From NCBI GenBank assembly GCA_024236415.1, contig JACKKN010000001.1, forward strand, positions 489,611 through 553,610: 64,000 nt of DNA, read 5' to 3'. Under the pieces are notes generated by a model, which was given only the letters and a program-made list of their open reading frames with translations, made no database searches and was not told the DNA's origin. Both the position numbers and the translations under genes were made by a program. Positions 49,075-58,210 of the stretch are shown here, in pieces (positions within the stretch are counted from its first letter, which is position 1; every line of letters starts with the position of its first letter). This stretch comes from Hyphomicrobiales bacterium (lineage in GTDB: Bacteria; Pseudomonadota; Alphaproteobacteria; Rhodospirillales; JACKKN01).

Positions 49075-50071
49075 AATCGTGTCCGACGGCGGCATCGACG
49101 CCCTGGCCCTGAACGACCGGCCGGACCCCGAACCGGGGCCGGGCCAGGTCCTGGTCCGGGTCCGCGCGTCGTCCATCAACTACCGCGACCTGTCGACCAT
49201 CGCCGACCCGGTGCCGCGCGGCATCCCCTATCCGCGCATCCCCAACTCCGACGGCGCCGGCCAGGTGCTGGCCGTGGGGCCGGGGGTGACCCGCTTCGCC
49301 CCCGGCGACCGGGTCGCCGGCTGCTTCTTCCAGGACTGGGAGGACGGCCCGATCACGCCGGCCGCCATGGCCTCGGCCCTGGGCGGGGCCCTGGACGGCG
49401 TCCTGGCCGAGCAGGTGGTGCTGTCCGAGCGCGGCCTGGTGGCGGTGCCCGAGCACCTGTCCTACGAGGAGGCGGCGACCCTGCCCTGCGCCGCCCTCAC
49501 CGCCTGGCACGCCATGGTCGGCCGCGGCGGGCTGAAGGCGGGCGACACGGTGCTGCTGCTGGGCACCGGCGGGGTGTCGGTCTTCGCCCTGCAGTTCGCG
49601 GTCCTGCACGGGGCCCGGGCCATCGTCACGTCCAGCGGCGACGACAAGCTGGCCCGGGCGCGGGACATGGGCGCCTGGGAAACGGTCAACTACCGCGCCA
49701 CCCCCGACTGGGAAAAGGCGGTGCTGGACCTGACCGGCGGCCGCGGCGTCGACCAGGTGGTCGAGGTGGGCGGCGCCGGCACCTTCGCCAAGTCCCTGGA
49801 CGCGGCCCGGGTGGGCGGCCGGGTGTCGCTGATCGGCATCCTCACCGGCGGCGCCCCCAACCCCGTGGCCATCATGCGCAAGTCCCTGACCGTGCAGGGC
49901 ATCTACGTGGGCTCCCGGACCATGTTCGAGGACATGAACCGGGCCGTCGCCGCCCACCGGCTGCGCCCGGTCATCGACCGGGTGTTCGACTTCGCCGACG
50001 CCCGCGCCGCCTACCACCACCAGCTCTCCGGCGCCCACTTCGGCAAGGTGGTGGTGCGGATCGAAGGCTGA
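49061..50071 (+). CDS. zinc-less medium-chain alcohol dehydrogenase/quinone reductase-like
   Basis: MDR-superfamily protein of 336 residues. The NAD(P)-binding loop is LLLGTGGVSVFALQ and the N-terminal domain contains the RASSINYRDL block, where zinc enzymes have a Cys. Catalytic zinc ligands are not evident, so it is probably a zinc-independent reductase. The ATG at 49061 has a well-spaced GGGAG site; the upstream in-frame ATG at 49052 overlaps that site. Confidence 0.87.
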   Translation: MKAYEIVSDGGIDALALNDRPDPEPGPGQVLVRVRASSINYRDLSTIADPVPRGIPYPRIPNSDGAGQVLAVGPGVTRFAPGDRVAGCFFQDWEDGPITPAAMASALGGALDGVLAEQVVLSERGLVAVPEHLSYEEAATLPCAALTAWHAMVGRGGLKAGDTVLLLGTGGVSVFALQFAVLHGARAIVTSSGDDKLARARDMGAWETVNYRATPDWEKAVLDLTGGRGVDQVVEVGGAGTFAKSLDAARVGGRVSLIGILTGGAPNPVAIMRKSLTVQGIYVGSRTMFEDMNRAVAAHRLRPVIDRVFDFADARAAYHHQLSGAHFGKVVVRIEG

Positions 50072-50106
50072 ACGGGCCGACCGGCGCCGTTTACGGGACG
50101 CCGGAA

Positions 50107-50126
50107 CTTAGCTAAACTAAGCTAAG
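50107..50126 (+). promoter_or_regulatory. palindromic operator of toxin-antitoxin operon
   Basis: Inverted repeat CTTAGCT-N6-AGCTAAG lies 22 bases before the antitoxin start, followed by a GGAGG ribosome site. It is an AT-rich island in a GC-rich context. Antitoxin-toxin complexes of this type usually bind such repeats to repress their own operon. Confidence 0.65.
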
Positions 50127-50147
50127 TTTATTGGAGGTCGGCCGAAC

Positions 50148-50387
50148 ATGCAGATCGGAATCCATGCCGCCAAGACCCACCTGTCGCGCCTGATCGAAAG
50201 GGTCCTGGCCGGCGAGGAGGTGGTCATCGCCCGGGGCAAGACGCCGGTGGTCAAACTGGTGCCGGTGGAACCCCGGCCCCGCGGCCGGGTGTTCGGCGCC
50301 ATGCGCGGCCGGGCCCAGGTCGACGAACGGTTCTTCGAACCCCTGCCCGACGACGAACTGGACGCCTGGGACGGCGGCGGAACCTGA
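50148..50387 (+). CDS. type II antitoxin, Phd/YefM-like
   Basis: Protein of 79 residues. The N-terminal IGIHAAKTHLSRLIERVLAG and GEEVVIARGKTPVVKLVP blocks are the DNA-binding Phd/YefM fold; the short acidic C-terminus (PLPDDELDAWDG) would wrap the toxin. It lies 2 bases before the PIN-domain toxin gene. Together they form a complete module likely involved in plasmid-like maintenance or stress response. Confidence 0.9.
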   Translation: MQIGIHAAKTHLSRLIERVLAGEEVVIARGKTPVVKLVPVEPRPRGRVFGAMRGRAQVDERFFEPLPDDELDAWDGGGT

Positions 50388-50389
50388 CC

Positions 50390-50776
50390 GTGCGCGTGCT
50401 GCTCGACACCCACGCCCTGCTGTGGTGGCTCGACGGCGACGACCGCCTGCCCCCGGCCATGCGCGAAGTCATCGCCGATCCCGCCACCGGGGTGCTGGTC
50501 AGCGCCGCCTCGGCCTGGGAGATCGCCACCAAGGTGCGCATCGGCAAGCTGCCGGGGGCGGTGGCCGTGGCCGCGGAACTGCCCGACCGCATGGCCGAGC
50601 AGGGGTTCGCCGAACTGCCCGTGTCCCTGGCCCACGCCCTGCGCGCCGGCGGCCTGCCTGGCCCCCACCGCGACCCCTTCGACCGCATGCTGGTCGCCCA
50701 GGCCCTGGTCGAGGACCTGCCGCTGGTCAGCAACGAGCGCGCCTTCGACGCCTATGCCGTGCGCCGGTTATGGTGA
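50390..50776 (+). CDS. PIN-domain toxin (VapC-like)
   Basis: Protein of 128 residues. Acidic active-site residues are in LLDTHALLWWL (D6), SAASAWEIA (Glu) and HRDPFDRMLVAQA (two Asp). PIN toxins cleave RNA, often tRNA. The start is a GTG at 50390. The stop overlaps the end of the convergent HAD gene by 9 bases. Confidence 0.92.
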   Translation: MRVLLDTHALLWWLDGDDRLPPAMREVIADPATGVLVSAASAWEIATKVRIGKLPGAVAVAAELPDRMAEQGFAELPVSLAHALRAGGLPGPHRDPFDRMLVAQALVEDLPLVSNERAFDAYAVRRLW

Positions 50777-51430
50777 GGTGACCAGGTCCGGCAGGCGGGC
50801 CATGTCGTCGAACACCACGGGGGCGCCGGCGGCGCGCAGGCATTGGGCGTAGCCGGGGCCGCAATGGCCGCCGCCGGCGAAGCCCAGCACCGCCATGGCG
50901 GCGGCCCGGGCGGCGGTGATGCCGGCGACGCTGTCCTCCACCACCAGGCAGTCCGCCGGAGCCGTGCCCATGGCCCGGGCGGCGTGCAGGAACAGGTCCG
51001 GCGCCGGCTTGCCGCGGGGCACGGCGCGGGCGCTGAAGATGTGCGGCTCGAAGTACCCGATCAGCCCGGTGACGGTCAGCGAGTGGCGGATCTTCTCCTC
51101 GGTGCCCGACGAGGCGACGCAGACCGGCGCGGTGATGGCCTTGAGCGCGCCCTCGATGCCGGGGATGGGTTGCAGCTCGCGGGCGAACACCTCCCGGTCC
51201 CGGTCGCGCAGCCGGGTCTCGAAGTCCGCCGGCAGGGGCCGGCCCCAGTCCCCCTCCACGTCGGCCACCAGGGTCGGGATGCTGATGCCGGTGAAGCGGT
51301 CGCGGCATCCGTCGGCGGTCATGGGGTAGCCCAGCTCGGTCAGCAGGCCGGCCAGCACCCGGCAGGCGATGGGCTCGCTGTCCACCAGCACCCCGTCGCA
51401 GTCGAAGATGACCAGCCCCGGCGGCTTCAT
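50768..51430 (-). CDS. HAD-IA family phosphatase
   Basis: Protein of 220 residues. Motif I FDCDGVLVDSEP (8-19) with nucleophile D9 and D11, motif II VASSGT and motif IV VVEDSVAGI are all present, with a helical cap between I and II. It resembles YieH/YqaB-like sugar phosphatases such as phosphogluconate or fructose-1-phosphate phosphatases. It is one base from the fructosamine kinase gene, so a role in repairing phosphorylated or glycated metabolites is plausible. Confidence 0.9.
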   Translation of the reverse strand: MKPPGLVIFDCDGVLVDSEPIACRVLAGLLTELGYPMTADGCRDRFTGISIPTLVADVEGDWGRPLPADFETRLRDRDREVFARELQPIPGIEGALKAITAPVCVASSGTEEKIRHSLTVTGLIGYFEPHIFSARAVPRGKPAPDLFLHAARAMGTAPADCLVVEDSVAGITAARAAAMAVLGFAGGGHCGPGYAQCLRAAGAPVVFDDMARLPDLVTSP

Positions 51431-51431
51431 G

Positions 51432-52286
51432 TCAGCACCCGAACCGCGACAGGGTGCGCTCGACGCTGCCCAGGTACGAGCCGCCGAACAGGCGCACGTG
51501 GACCAGCAGGGGATAGAGGTTGTACAGGTCCCTGCGCTCCTCGAAGAAGCCCGGCGCCAGGGGCCGCAGCGCGGCGTAGCGGCGGAAGAAAGGGTCGCCG
51601 AAGGTGCCGAACAGGGTGCTGAAGGCTAGCTCGACCTCGGCGTCGCCGTAATAGACCGCCGGATCGACGAAGCCGGCGATGCGGCCGCGGCGGCACAGCA
51701 CGTTGCCGGTCCACATGTCGCCGTGCAGCAGGGACGGCGGCCCCGGGTCGGCGATCCAGCGCTCCAGCCGCGCGGCCAGGCGCGCCACCCGGTCGTACAC
51801 CCGCCCCGGCAGGCGCCCGGCGTCGCGGGCCAGGCCGGCCATGTACAGCAGGCGGTGGTCGCGGAAGAAGTCGCGCCAGTCGGCGGTCCAGGGGTTGGGC
51901 TGGGGCAGGCCGCCGATCAGGGTGTCGCGCGCCAATCCGTACCTGTCCGCCGTGATGCCGTGCAGGTCGGCCAGCAGGTCGGCGGCGTCCTCCTGGGCCG
52001 CCGTGTCCAGCCCGCCGCCGGCCTCGATGTGGGTCATCACCAGCAGCCCGGCCTCGGCGTGCAGCACCCGGGGCACGGGCAGGCGGCTGTGCGTGGCCAG
52101 GTAGTCCAGCATGTAGCCTTCCAGGTCGAGGCCCGCGTCGCCGTCGCCCACCTTGGCCACCACGGCGCCGCCGCCGGCCAGGTCGACCCGGTACACGTCG
52201 CCGATGCAGCCGCCGCCCAGGGCCGCGAAGCGCACCGGCCGGTCCCCGGCCGCCGCCGCCACGGCCCGTTCCAGGCCGGCCCTCAT
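51432..52286 (-). CDS. fructosamine kinase family protein
   Basis: Protein of 284 residues with a small-molecule kinase fold. The catalytic loop is LLHGDMWTGNVL and the metal motif follows in GFVDPAVYYGDAEVELAF. Bacterial members phosphorylate protein-bound ribulosamines or fructosamines for repair. The ATG at 52286 overlaps the upstream phosphatase gene by 4 bases. Confidence 0.9.
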   Translation of the reverse strand: MRAGLERAVAAAAGDRPVRFAALGGGCIGDVYRVDLAGGGAVVAKVGDGDAGLDLEGYMLDYLATHSRLPVPRVLHAEAGLLVMTHIEAGGGLDTAAQEDAADLLADLHGITADRYGLARDTLIGGLPQPNPWTADWRDFFRDHRLLYMAGLARDAGRLPGRVYDRVARLAARLERWIADPGPPSLLHGDMWTGNVLCRRGRIAGFVDPAVYYGDAEVELAFSTLFGTFGDPFFRRYAALRPLAPGFFEERRDLYNLYPLLVHVRLFGGSYLGSVERTLSRFGC

Positions 52287-52762
52287 GGCGCCAGGTGGTG
52301 GATGCGGATGTGGTCCAGCAGGCCCTCCGAGGCGTCCTCGATCATGTCGAACACCATGTCGAAGCCCAGCGGCCCGCCGTAGTAGGGGTCGGGCACGTCG
52401 CGCTCCCGGTGCTGGGGGGCGAAGTCCATCAGGCGGTGCAGGCGGTCGGCCCGGCCCGGCGGGCACAGGCGCTGCAGGTCGCGCAGGTTGTGGCCGTCCA
52501 TGGCGATGACGTAGTCGAATCGCTCGAAGTCCGCGGGCGTGGCCTTGCGCGCCCGCTGGCCGCTCAGGTCGATGCCGCGCTCCCGCGCCACGGCCTGGGA
52601 GCGGCGGTCGGGCGGCTCGCCCACGTGGTAGGCGTGGGTGCCGGCCGAATCCACGTCCACCCGCCCGTCCAGGCCGGCGCGGCCCACCACCTGGCGGAAC
52701 ACCCCCTCGGCGGTGGGCGAGCGACAGATGTTTCCCATGCACACGAAGACGACGGCGACCAA
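52283..52762 (-). CDS. low-molecular-weight protein-tyrosine phosphatase
   Basis: Protein of 159 residues. The P-loop CMGNICRSP has C8 and R14 (CX5R), and the general acid is in DPYYGG. The only suitable start is a TTG at 52762. In many bacteria such enzymes control polysaccharide tyrosine kinases or, when near fructosamine kinase, dephosphorylate ribulosamine phosphates. The neighbour here favours the second idea, but both are open. Confidence 0.9.
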   Translation of the reverse strand: MVAVVFVCMGNICRSPTAEGVFRQVVGRAGLDGRVDVDSAGTHAYHVGEPPDRRSQAVARERGIDLSGQRARKATPADFERFDYVIAMDGHNLRDLQRLCPPGRADRLHRLMDFAPQHRERDVPDPYYGGPLGFDMVFDMIEDASEGLLDHIRIHHLAP

Positions 52763-52879
52763 ATTCCCCTCCCCCCTTGCGGGCTCCCCCCCTTGCGGGT
52801 TCCCAACGGCGTGTCAATTTCGGCGCCCCCGTTCTATCATGTCAAGGCGCGGATGGCGCAGGGCATCGGGGGAACCACC

Positions 52880-53611
52880 ATGGGCCGCGGCAAAGCGAAC
52901 GGGATCGTCGTCCTGACCGGGGCCGGGATCTCCAAGGAATCGGGGCTGGACACCTTCCGCGACGCCGACGGCATCTGGGCCCAGGTGCGCATCGAGGACG
53001 TGGCCACGCCCGAGGGCTTCCGGCGCGATCCGGTCCGGGTGCACGACTTCTACAATGCCCGCCGGCGCAGCCTGGTGACCGGCAACGTGCGCCCCAACGC
53101 CGCGCACGCGGCCCTGGCGCGGCTGGAGGCCGAGTGGCCCGGCGAGGTCACCATCGTGACCCAGAACATCGACGACCTGCACGAACAGGGCGGCAGCCGC
53201 AACCTGCTGCACATGCACGGCGAGATGCTGAAGGTGCGCTGCGACGGCTGCGGCACCGTGGTGCCGTGGCGCGACGACCTGGGCACCGGCGACGACTGCC
53301 CCGATTGCGCCGCCACCGGGCGCCTGCGCCCGCACGTGGTGTGGTTCGGCGAGATGCCGCTGTATATGGACGAGATCTACGGCGCGCTCGACCGCTGCGG
53401 CCTGTTCGTGTCCATCGGCACCTCGGGCAACGTCTATCCGGCGGCGGGCTTCGTCACCGAGGTGCGGCGCGCCGGCACCGCCCACACGGTGGAGTTGAAC
53501 CTGGAGCCGTCCGAGGGCGCCAGCCTGTTCGCCGAGGCCCGCTACGGCCCGGCCACGGAACTGGTGCCGGCCTTCGTCGACGAGCTGCTGGCCCGCGGCA
53601 CCCTGGATTAA
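52880..53611 (+). CDS. cobB: NAD-dependent protein deacylase, sirtuin class III
   Basis: Protein of 243 residues. The NAD motif is LTGAGISKESGLDTFRD, the catalytic His is H113 in HMHG, and the zinc is held by C121, C124, C140 and C143. Y58 and R61 (YxxR) are the pair that gives succinyl and malonyl lysine preference in CobB and SIRT5. It removes acyl groups from lysines. The ATG at 52880 follows a GGGGG-rich site; the longer frame upstream is antisense to the phosphatase gene. Confidence 0.92.
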   Translation: MGRGKANGIVVLTGAGISKESGLDTFRDADGIWAQVRIEDVATPEGFRRDPVRVHDFYNARRRSLVTGNVRPNAAHAALARLEAEWPGEVTIVTQNIDDLHEQGGSRNLLHMHGEMLKVRCDGCGTVVPWRDDLGTGDDCPDCAATGRLRPHVVWFGEMPLYMDEIYGALDRCGLFVSIGTSGNVYPAAGFVTEVRRAGTAHTVELNLEPSEGASLFAEARYGPATELVPAFVDELLARGTLD

Positions 53612-53681
53612 TCCACGATTAAAGAATTGCGCCTACTGTCGGTCGATTGCGCCCCGCTTCGCAAGCAGACGTGGGACCGAC

Positions 53682-55142
53682 ATGGGGACAGAGCCGCCGC
53701 CGCCACCGACGCCCGCACCGGGCCCCGCCACCGCCGGCCCCGGCGGCGGATTCGTGGCCGACCGCCTGGCCTTCGACAACCCGTGGTGGGCCCTGCAGCC
53801 GGGCCGCCCGGTCAGCTTCCGCCAGCCGCCGCGGCGCCTGTTCTACGCCGCCTTCGCCGCCGCCTTCCGCGCCGCCGAGGGCGGGGCGATGGTCCTGGCC
53901 GGGCCGCGCCGGGCCGGCAAGACGGTGATGCTGCGCCAGCTCATCGCCCAACTGATCGAGGGCGGGCGGCGGCCCCACACCCTGCTGTACGCGGCCCTGT
54001 CCACGCCCAGCTACACCATGGCCAGCCTGGCCGACCTGGTGGACGCCTTTTGCACCCGACACGGCCACGGCGACGGCGCTCGCCTGGCCCTGTTCCTGGA
54101 CGAGGCCCAGTACGCGCCCGGCTGGCTCGACCAGGTGCGCGACCTGGCGGCGCGGTACCCGCGCCTGCGCATCGTCGCCGCCGTGTCGGCCGGGGCCCCT
54201 GCGCCGGCGCCGGACCTGCCGGTGTTCACCCTGCCGGCGCTGACGTTCCTGGAATTCCTGCGCCTGCGCGGCAGCGAGCGGGCCCTGTTCGGCGACGCCG
54301 CGGCCCGGCCCGGGGCCCACATCGCCCTGCGCGAGCCGCAACTGCCGGCCCTGAACGAGGAGTTCGTGCACTACGTCAATTACGGCGGCTTCCCCGAGGG
54401 CATCCTGCCCAAGGTGGCCACGGCGCCGGCCCCCACCTTCGTGCGCGACGGCCTGGCCGACCGGGTGCTGCACAAGGACCTGGCGGTGCTGGCCGGCATC
54501 AGCGACACCCACGAGCTGAACCGCCTGTTCACGGTGCTGGCCCGGGCCACCGGCGGCGAGACCGGCATCGAGGCCCTGGCCCGGACCACGGGCATCGCCA
54601 AGAACACGGTGCGCAAGTACCTGGACTACCTGGAATCGGCCCACCTGATCCACCGCCTGCGCCGGGTCGACCGCGACGCCCGGCCGTTCCAGCGCGCCGT
54701 CGCCTTCAAGGTCTTCCTGACCAGCCCCTGCCTGTACGCCGCCCTGTTCGGCCCGGCCGCGCCCGGCGACGCCGTGTTCCCGCGCCTGGTCGAGACGGCG
54801 GTGGCGGCCCAGTGGCTGGGGTCGGCCGCGGCCGGCGACCTGGCCTATGCCAGCTGGCGGCGCGGCGGCATCGACCTGCTGGCCTTCGACCGCGACGGGT
54901 CCGCCCCGGACCTGCTGCTGGAGGTGGACTGGGACGACGCCTACGCCACCGCCCGGCGCGGGCCCGAGGCCCTGGGCCGGTTCGCCGCCGCCAACTGCCC
55001 CGAGGCGCGGATCCAGGTGCTGACCCGCTCGACGGCGCGGCCGGCCAGCCTGCGCGGGCGGGACGTGCGGCTGATTCCCGCCAGCCTGTACTGCTACCTG
55101 CTGCGCCGCGAACACCTGGCCAAGCGGACGGCAACCACTTGA
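53682..55142 (+). CDS. AAA ATPase with DUF4143 domain
   Basis: Protein of 486 residues. After a Pro-rich N-terminus comes an AAA_14 domain with Walker A GPRRAGKT (K80) and Walker B LALFLDEAQY. A central helix-turn-helix-like segment follows (ARTTGIAKNTVRKYLDYLE), then a DUF4143-like nuclease-type C-terminal domain. Such proteins are widespread and poorly understood, some being linked with mobile elements. Intact and single-copy in the window. Confidence 0.88.
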   Translation: MGTEPPPPPTPAPGPATAGPGGGFVADRLAFDNPWWALQPGRPVSFRQPPRRLFYAAFAAAFRAAEGGAMVLAGPRRAGKTVMLRQLIAQLIEGGRRPHTLLYAALSTPSYTMASLADLVDAFCTRHGHGDGARLALFLDEAQYAPGWLDQVRDLAARYPRLRIVAAVSAGAPAPAPDLPVFTLPALTFLEFLRLRGSERALFGDAAARPGAHIALREPQLPALNEEFVHYVNYGGFPEGILPKVATAPAPTFVRDGLADRVLHKDLAVLAGISDTHELNRLFTVLARATGGETGIEALARTTGIAKNTVRKYLDYLESAHLIHRLRRVDRDARPFQRAVAFKVFLTSPCLYAALFGPAAPGDAVFPRLVETAVAAQWLGSAAAGDLAYASWRRGGIDLLAFDRDGSAPDLLLEVDWDDAYATARRGPEALGRFAAANCPEARIQVLTRSTARPASLRGRDVRLIPASLYCYLLRREHLAKRTATT

Positions 55143-55160
55143 CTTGAAGGTTCTTTTCGC

Positions 55161-55174
55161 GATTTCGCGAAATC
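55161..55174. repeat. 14-base perfect palindrome
   Basis: GATTTCGCGAAATC reads identically on both strands and is preceded by a second TTCGCGA copy. It lies 30 bases upstream of the rhodanese promoter and just after the AAA gene, so it could be a regulator site or a short stem at the end of that transcript. Confidence 0.5.
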
Positions 55175-55202
55175 CGCGGACGGACCGCCGACATTTTTAC
55201 AC

Positions 55203-55231
55203 TTGAATTATGATTATCTAATATATATAAT
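55203..55231 (+). promoter_or_regulatory. sigma-70 promoter of the rhodanese gene
   Basis: TTGAAT (55203-55208) and a perfect TATAAT (55226-55231) are separated by 17 bases, within a short AT-rich patch. The predicted transcript has a leader of about 150 bases that is GC-rich and able to fold into strong stems before the ATG at 55388. Confidence 0.75.
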
Positions 55232-55387
55232 GACTCCCGTCATCGGCGCCGCCGCGCCTCCGGCCGATCCCGCCCGCCTCCTCTCTCCGGCGCCGGGCGC
55301 CGCGCCGGCGGGGCCGATGTGTCCGACCCTCGTGCAGCTTGGTATGACCTTGCGATCCTCCTCGTAGATGTTCCCCGGAGAAAGCCC

Positions 55388-56353
55388 ATGAACAACCCGG
55401 TCCAGAAATCGGCGAAGGCGACTCTTTTCGCCGCCGTCCTGGCCGTGGCCACCGTGGTGGCCGCCCTGGTTCCCCCCACCGCCGCCCGCGCCCTGAATGT
55501 CCCCCGCCCCCTGGTCGACGTGGACTGGCTGGACGCCAACCGGGACGACGTGGTGGTCATCGACGTGCGCAAGGACCCGGCCACCTTCACCAAGACCGGC
55601 CACATCCCCGGCGCCCGGGTGGTGCAGTCCAAGGCGCTGCGCATGACGCGCGAACTGTACGGCGCCAAGTACGCCAAGATGCGCCCGACCCGCGCGCACT
55701 TCCAGGCCCTGATGCGGGACCTGGGGGTCAACCGCGACAGCGCCGTGGTGCTGACCAACCGCGGCGAGAAGGCGTCCCAGGTGGTCCACGCCACCCTGCT
55801 GTACTGGCAGCTCAAGTACTTCGGCTTCGACAACGTGGCCATCCTGGACGGCGGCAACGCCGCCTGGGAGGCGGCCCTGATGGACATGAGCGATGAGCCC
55901 ATGGGCCCCGTCGCCGCCGGTGACTTCGTCGCCGCCGAGCCGCGCGAGAACCTGGTCGCGACCTTGACCGACGTGGAGGAGACCGTCACCTACGGCGGCC
56001 CGCAGCTGGTCGACACCCGCGAGCTGAACTACTACCTGGGCCTGAAGAAGAAGAGCTACGTGGACGCCGCCGGGCACATCCCCAACGCGGTGGTCCTGCC
56101 CTACGCCTTCCTCACCGCCGACGAGGGGCCGGCCTTCTTCCGCCCGCCCATGGAGCAGGTGGAGCTGGCCCGCTACATGGGCCTGAAGCCGCGCGACTCC
56201 ATGATCGTGTACTGCAACTCGGGCAACCTGGCCACGGCCAACTGGTTCGTCATGCACGAGCTGGTGGGCAACATGGACGTGCGCCTGTACGACGGCTCCA
56301 TGCTGCAGTGGACCCAGAACGGCAAGCACGTGGTGACCCGCCACATCAACTGA
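55388..56353 (+). CDS. exported tandem-domain sulfurtransferase (rhodanese)
   Basis: Protein of 321 residues. A signal peptide ends at about residue 35 (TAARA). Two rhodanese domains follow. The second has the active-site Cys in VYCNSGNLA; the first has TNRGEKA at the corresponding loop and no Cys, so it is inactive, as is common in tandem rhodaneses. It likely transfers sulfane sulfur in the periplasm. ATG at 55388 is chosen because the frame upstream is leader sequence. Confidence 0.9.
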   Translation: MNNPVQKSAKATLFAAVLAVATVVAALVPPTAARALNVPRPLVDVDWLDANRDDVVVIDVRKDPATFTKTGHIPGARVVQSKALRMTRELYGAKYAKMRPTRAHFQALMRDLGVNRDSAVVLTNRGEKASQVVHATLLYWQLKYFGFDNVAILDGGNAAWEAALMDMSDEPMGPVAAGDFVAAEPRENLVATLTDVEETVTYGGPQLVDTRELNYYLGLKKKSYVDAAGHIPNAVVLPYAFLTADEGPAFFRPPMEQVELARYMGLKPRDSMIVYCNSGNLATANWFVMHELVGNMDVRLYDGSMLQWTQNGKHVVTRHIN

Positions 56354-56400
56354 TCCCTTCGGTCCCGTCCCCTCCCAACAACACAACAGGCGGGACCGGC

Positions 56401-56441
56401 GCGGCGCTCCTCCCCGGACCTCCGGGCGGGGCGCCGCTTTT
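56401..56441 (+). terminator. Rho-independent terminator
   Basis: A long GC-rich stem starting GCGGCGC and closing GCGCCGC, with further internal pairing, is followed by TTTT (56438-56441). It lies 47 bases after the rhodanese stop, and the convergent trkH gene ends shortly after. Confidence 0.85.
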
Positions 56442-56519
56442 CGTTGTGCCGGGCGGAAATGACGACGGCGCCGCCGGAACGCCGCGGCCCGTTTCCGGCC
56501 CGATCCCGGCGGGGCCGGG

Positions 56520-57959
56520 TCAGGCTCGCCAGAAGTCCGGCTCCAGGGCCACCAGCAGCACCAGCACCTCCAGCCGGCCGGCCAGCATGGCGAAGATCAG
56601 GGCCCATTTGGCGGCGTCGGGCAGGACCTGAAAGTTGCCGGCCGGGCCGACGATGGTGCCCAGGCCCGGGCCCACGTTGGTGATGGCGGTGACGCTGGCC
56701 GAATAGGCCGTCACCAGGTCCAGCCCCAGCAGGGTCAGCACCACCGTGAACAGCGCGATGGTGGCCACGAACACCACCAGGAAGGCCAGCACCGACAGGG
56801 GCACGTCGTTGGGCAGCAGGCGCCCGTTGTATTTCAGCGGCAGCACCCGGTTGGGCGAGAACAGCCGCTTGATGTGCGAGCGCACGAAGATGAACAGGAT
56901 CTGGAAGCGGTAGATCTTGATGGCGCCCGAGGTCGAGCCCGAGCAGCCGCCGATGAACGACAGCACCAGGAACATGCCCACGGCGCCGGGGCCCCAGGCG
57001 GTGTAGTCGTCGGACACGAACCCGGTGGTGGTGACCACCGAGGTGATGTTGAAGGCGGTCAGGGTCAGGGCCCGGAACAGTTCGACGTCGCGCTGCGTCA
57101 TCAGCCAATAGGTCATGCCCAGGCTGGCCACCACTAGGAAGCCGACGAACCCGCGCACCTGGGCGTCGCGGAACAGGGCCCGGCGGTCGCCCAGGAACAT
57201 GCGCACGTACAGGAAGAAGGGCACCGCCGCCAGGATCATGAACAGGATCGCGATCCAGTGCAGGCGCAGGTCCTTGAAGTGCCCGAACGAGGCGTCGTAG
57301 GACGAATACCCGCCCGTGGACAGGGTGGTCATGGCGTGGGTGATGGCGTCGAAGGCCGACATGCCGAACAGGTCGAACAGCAGGGCGCAGGTGGCGGTCA
57401 GGCCGATGTAGGCGGCGCCCAGCAGGAACAGGGTCTTCATCACCGAGGCCGCCTTGTCCTCCGGGCTGCCCGAGCTTTCGATCTTGAAAAGCTGCATGCC
57501 GCCGACCCGCAGGAACGGCAGGATCAGCACCGCGATGGCGATGATGCCGATGCCGCCGATCCATTGCAGGATGGCCCGCCACAGCAGGATGTTGGGCGGC
57601 ATCTGGTCGAGCCCGGTCAGCACCGTCGACCCGGTGGTGGTGATGCCCGACATGGTCTCGAACACCGAATCCGAGAAGCTGATCCCCATCTCCAGGAACG
57701 GGATGGCGCCGAACAGGGCGACCAGGATCCAGCCCAGCACCACCACCAGGTAGGCCTGCTGGTAGTTCAGCTTGGGCGTGCCGGACTGGCGCGTGGTCAG
57801 GATCATGGAGATGCCGACGAAGGCGGTGATGGCCGAGCCGCGGCCGAAGATCTCCCAGTCCAGGTGGTGCATGTCGGCGGCGATGGGCACGAACATCATG
57901 ACGCCGACCCAGGCGATCACCCACCCCAGGATATGGAACACGATGCGCAGACTGATCAT
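56520..57959 (-). CDS. trkH: Trk-type potassium uptake protein TrkH
   Basis: Protein of 479 residues with about ten membrane spans in four M1-P-M2-like repeats. The selectivity-filter turns are GITTTGST, TLSTGGYS, VTTTGFVS and TNVGPGLG. TrkH is the K+-translocating subunit; its TrkA regulator is not in the window. The ATG at 57959 is standard. The upstream region has a plausible promoter at 58056-58084. Confidence 0.93.
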   Translation of the reverse strand: MISLRIVFHILGWVIAWVGVMMFVPIAADMHHLDWEIFGRGSAITAFVGISMILTTRQSGTPKLNYQQAYLVVVLGWILVALFGAIPFLEMGISFSDSVFETMSGITTTGSTVLTGLDQMPPNILLWRAILQWIGGIGIIAIAVLILPFLRVGGMQLFKIESSGSPEDKAASVMKTLFLLGAAYIGLTATCALLFDLFGMSAFDAITHAMTTLSTGGYSSYDASFGHFKDLRLHWIAILFMILAAVPFFLYVRMFLGDRRALFRDAQVRGFVGFLVVASLGMTYWLMTQRDVELFRALTLTAFNITSVVTTTGFVSDDYTAWGPGAVGMFLVLSFIGGCSGSTSGAIKIYRFQILFIFVRSHIKRLFSPNRVLPLKYNGRLLPNDVPLSVLAFLVVFVATIALFTVVLTLLGLDLVTAYSASVTAITNVGPGLGTIVGPAGNFQVLPDAAKWALIFAMLAGRLEVLVLLVALEPDFWRA

Positions 57960-58055
57960 GGGCCCTTCCGTGGCGCCCGGGGCGCCGCGCCGGCGCGGCG
58001 GGGGAAGAGGGTTCCCCCAGGTCCCGGTTTCCAGTCATCCTGTATAGCGCCTATG

Positions 58056-58084
58056 GGTATAGCGCCCCCCGGCGGCGGGCACAA
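58056..58084 (-). promoter_or_regulatory. candidate trkH promoter
   Basis: On the minus strand TTGTGC (58079-58084) and TATACC (58056-58061) are spaced by 17 bases, about 100 bases before trkH. A second TATA-like copy from the direct repeat lies 15 bases downstream. Confidence 0.4.
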
Positions 58085-58210
58085 TCGGCGGGGTGAGAAG
58101 GGCGCCGGTGGAAAACGGCCCGTTCAAGGGCCGTTTGGCGGGGGGCGGGTCGTTCAGCGCCTGGGGCGGAGACGGAGGCCGCGGCGAAGGTCAGAGAACG
58201 TGGATGTCCC

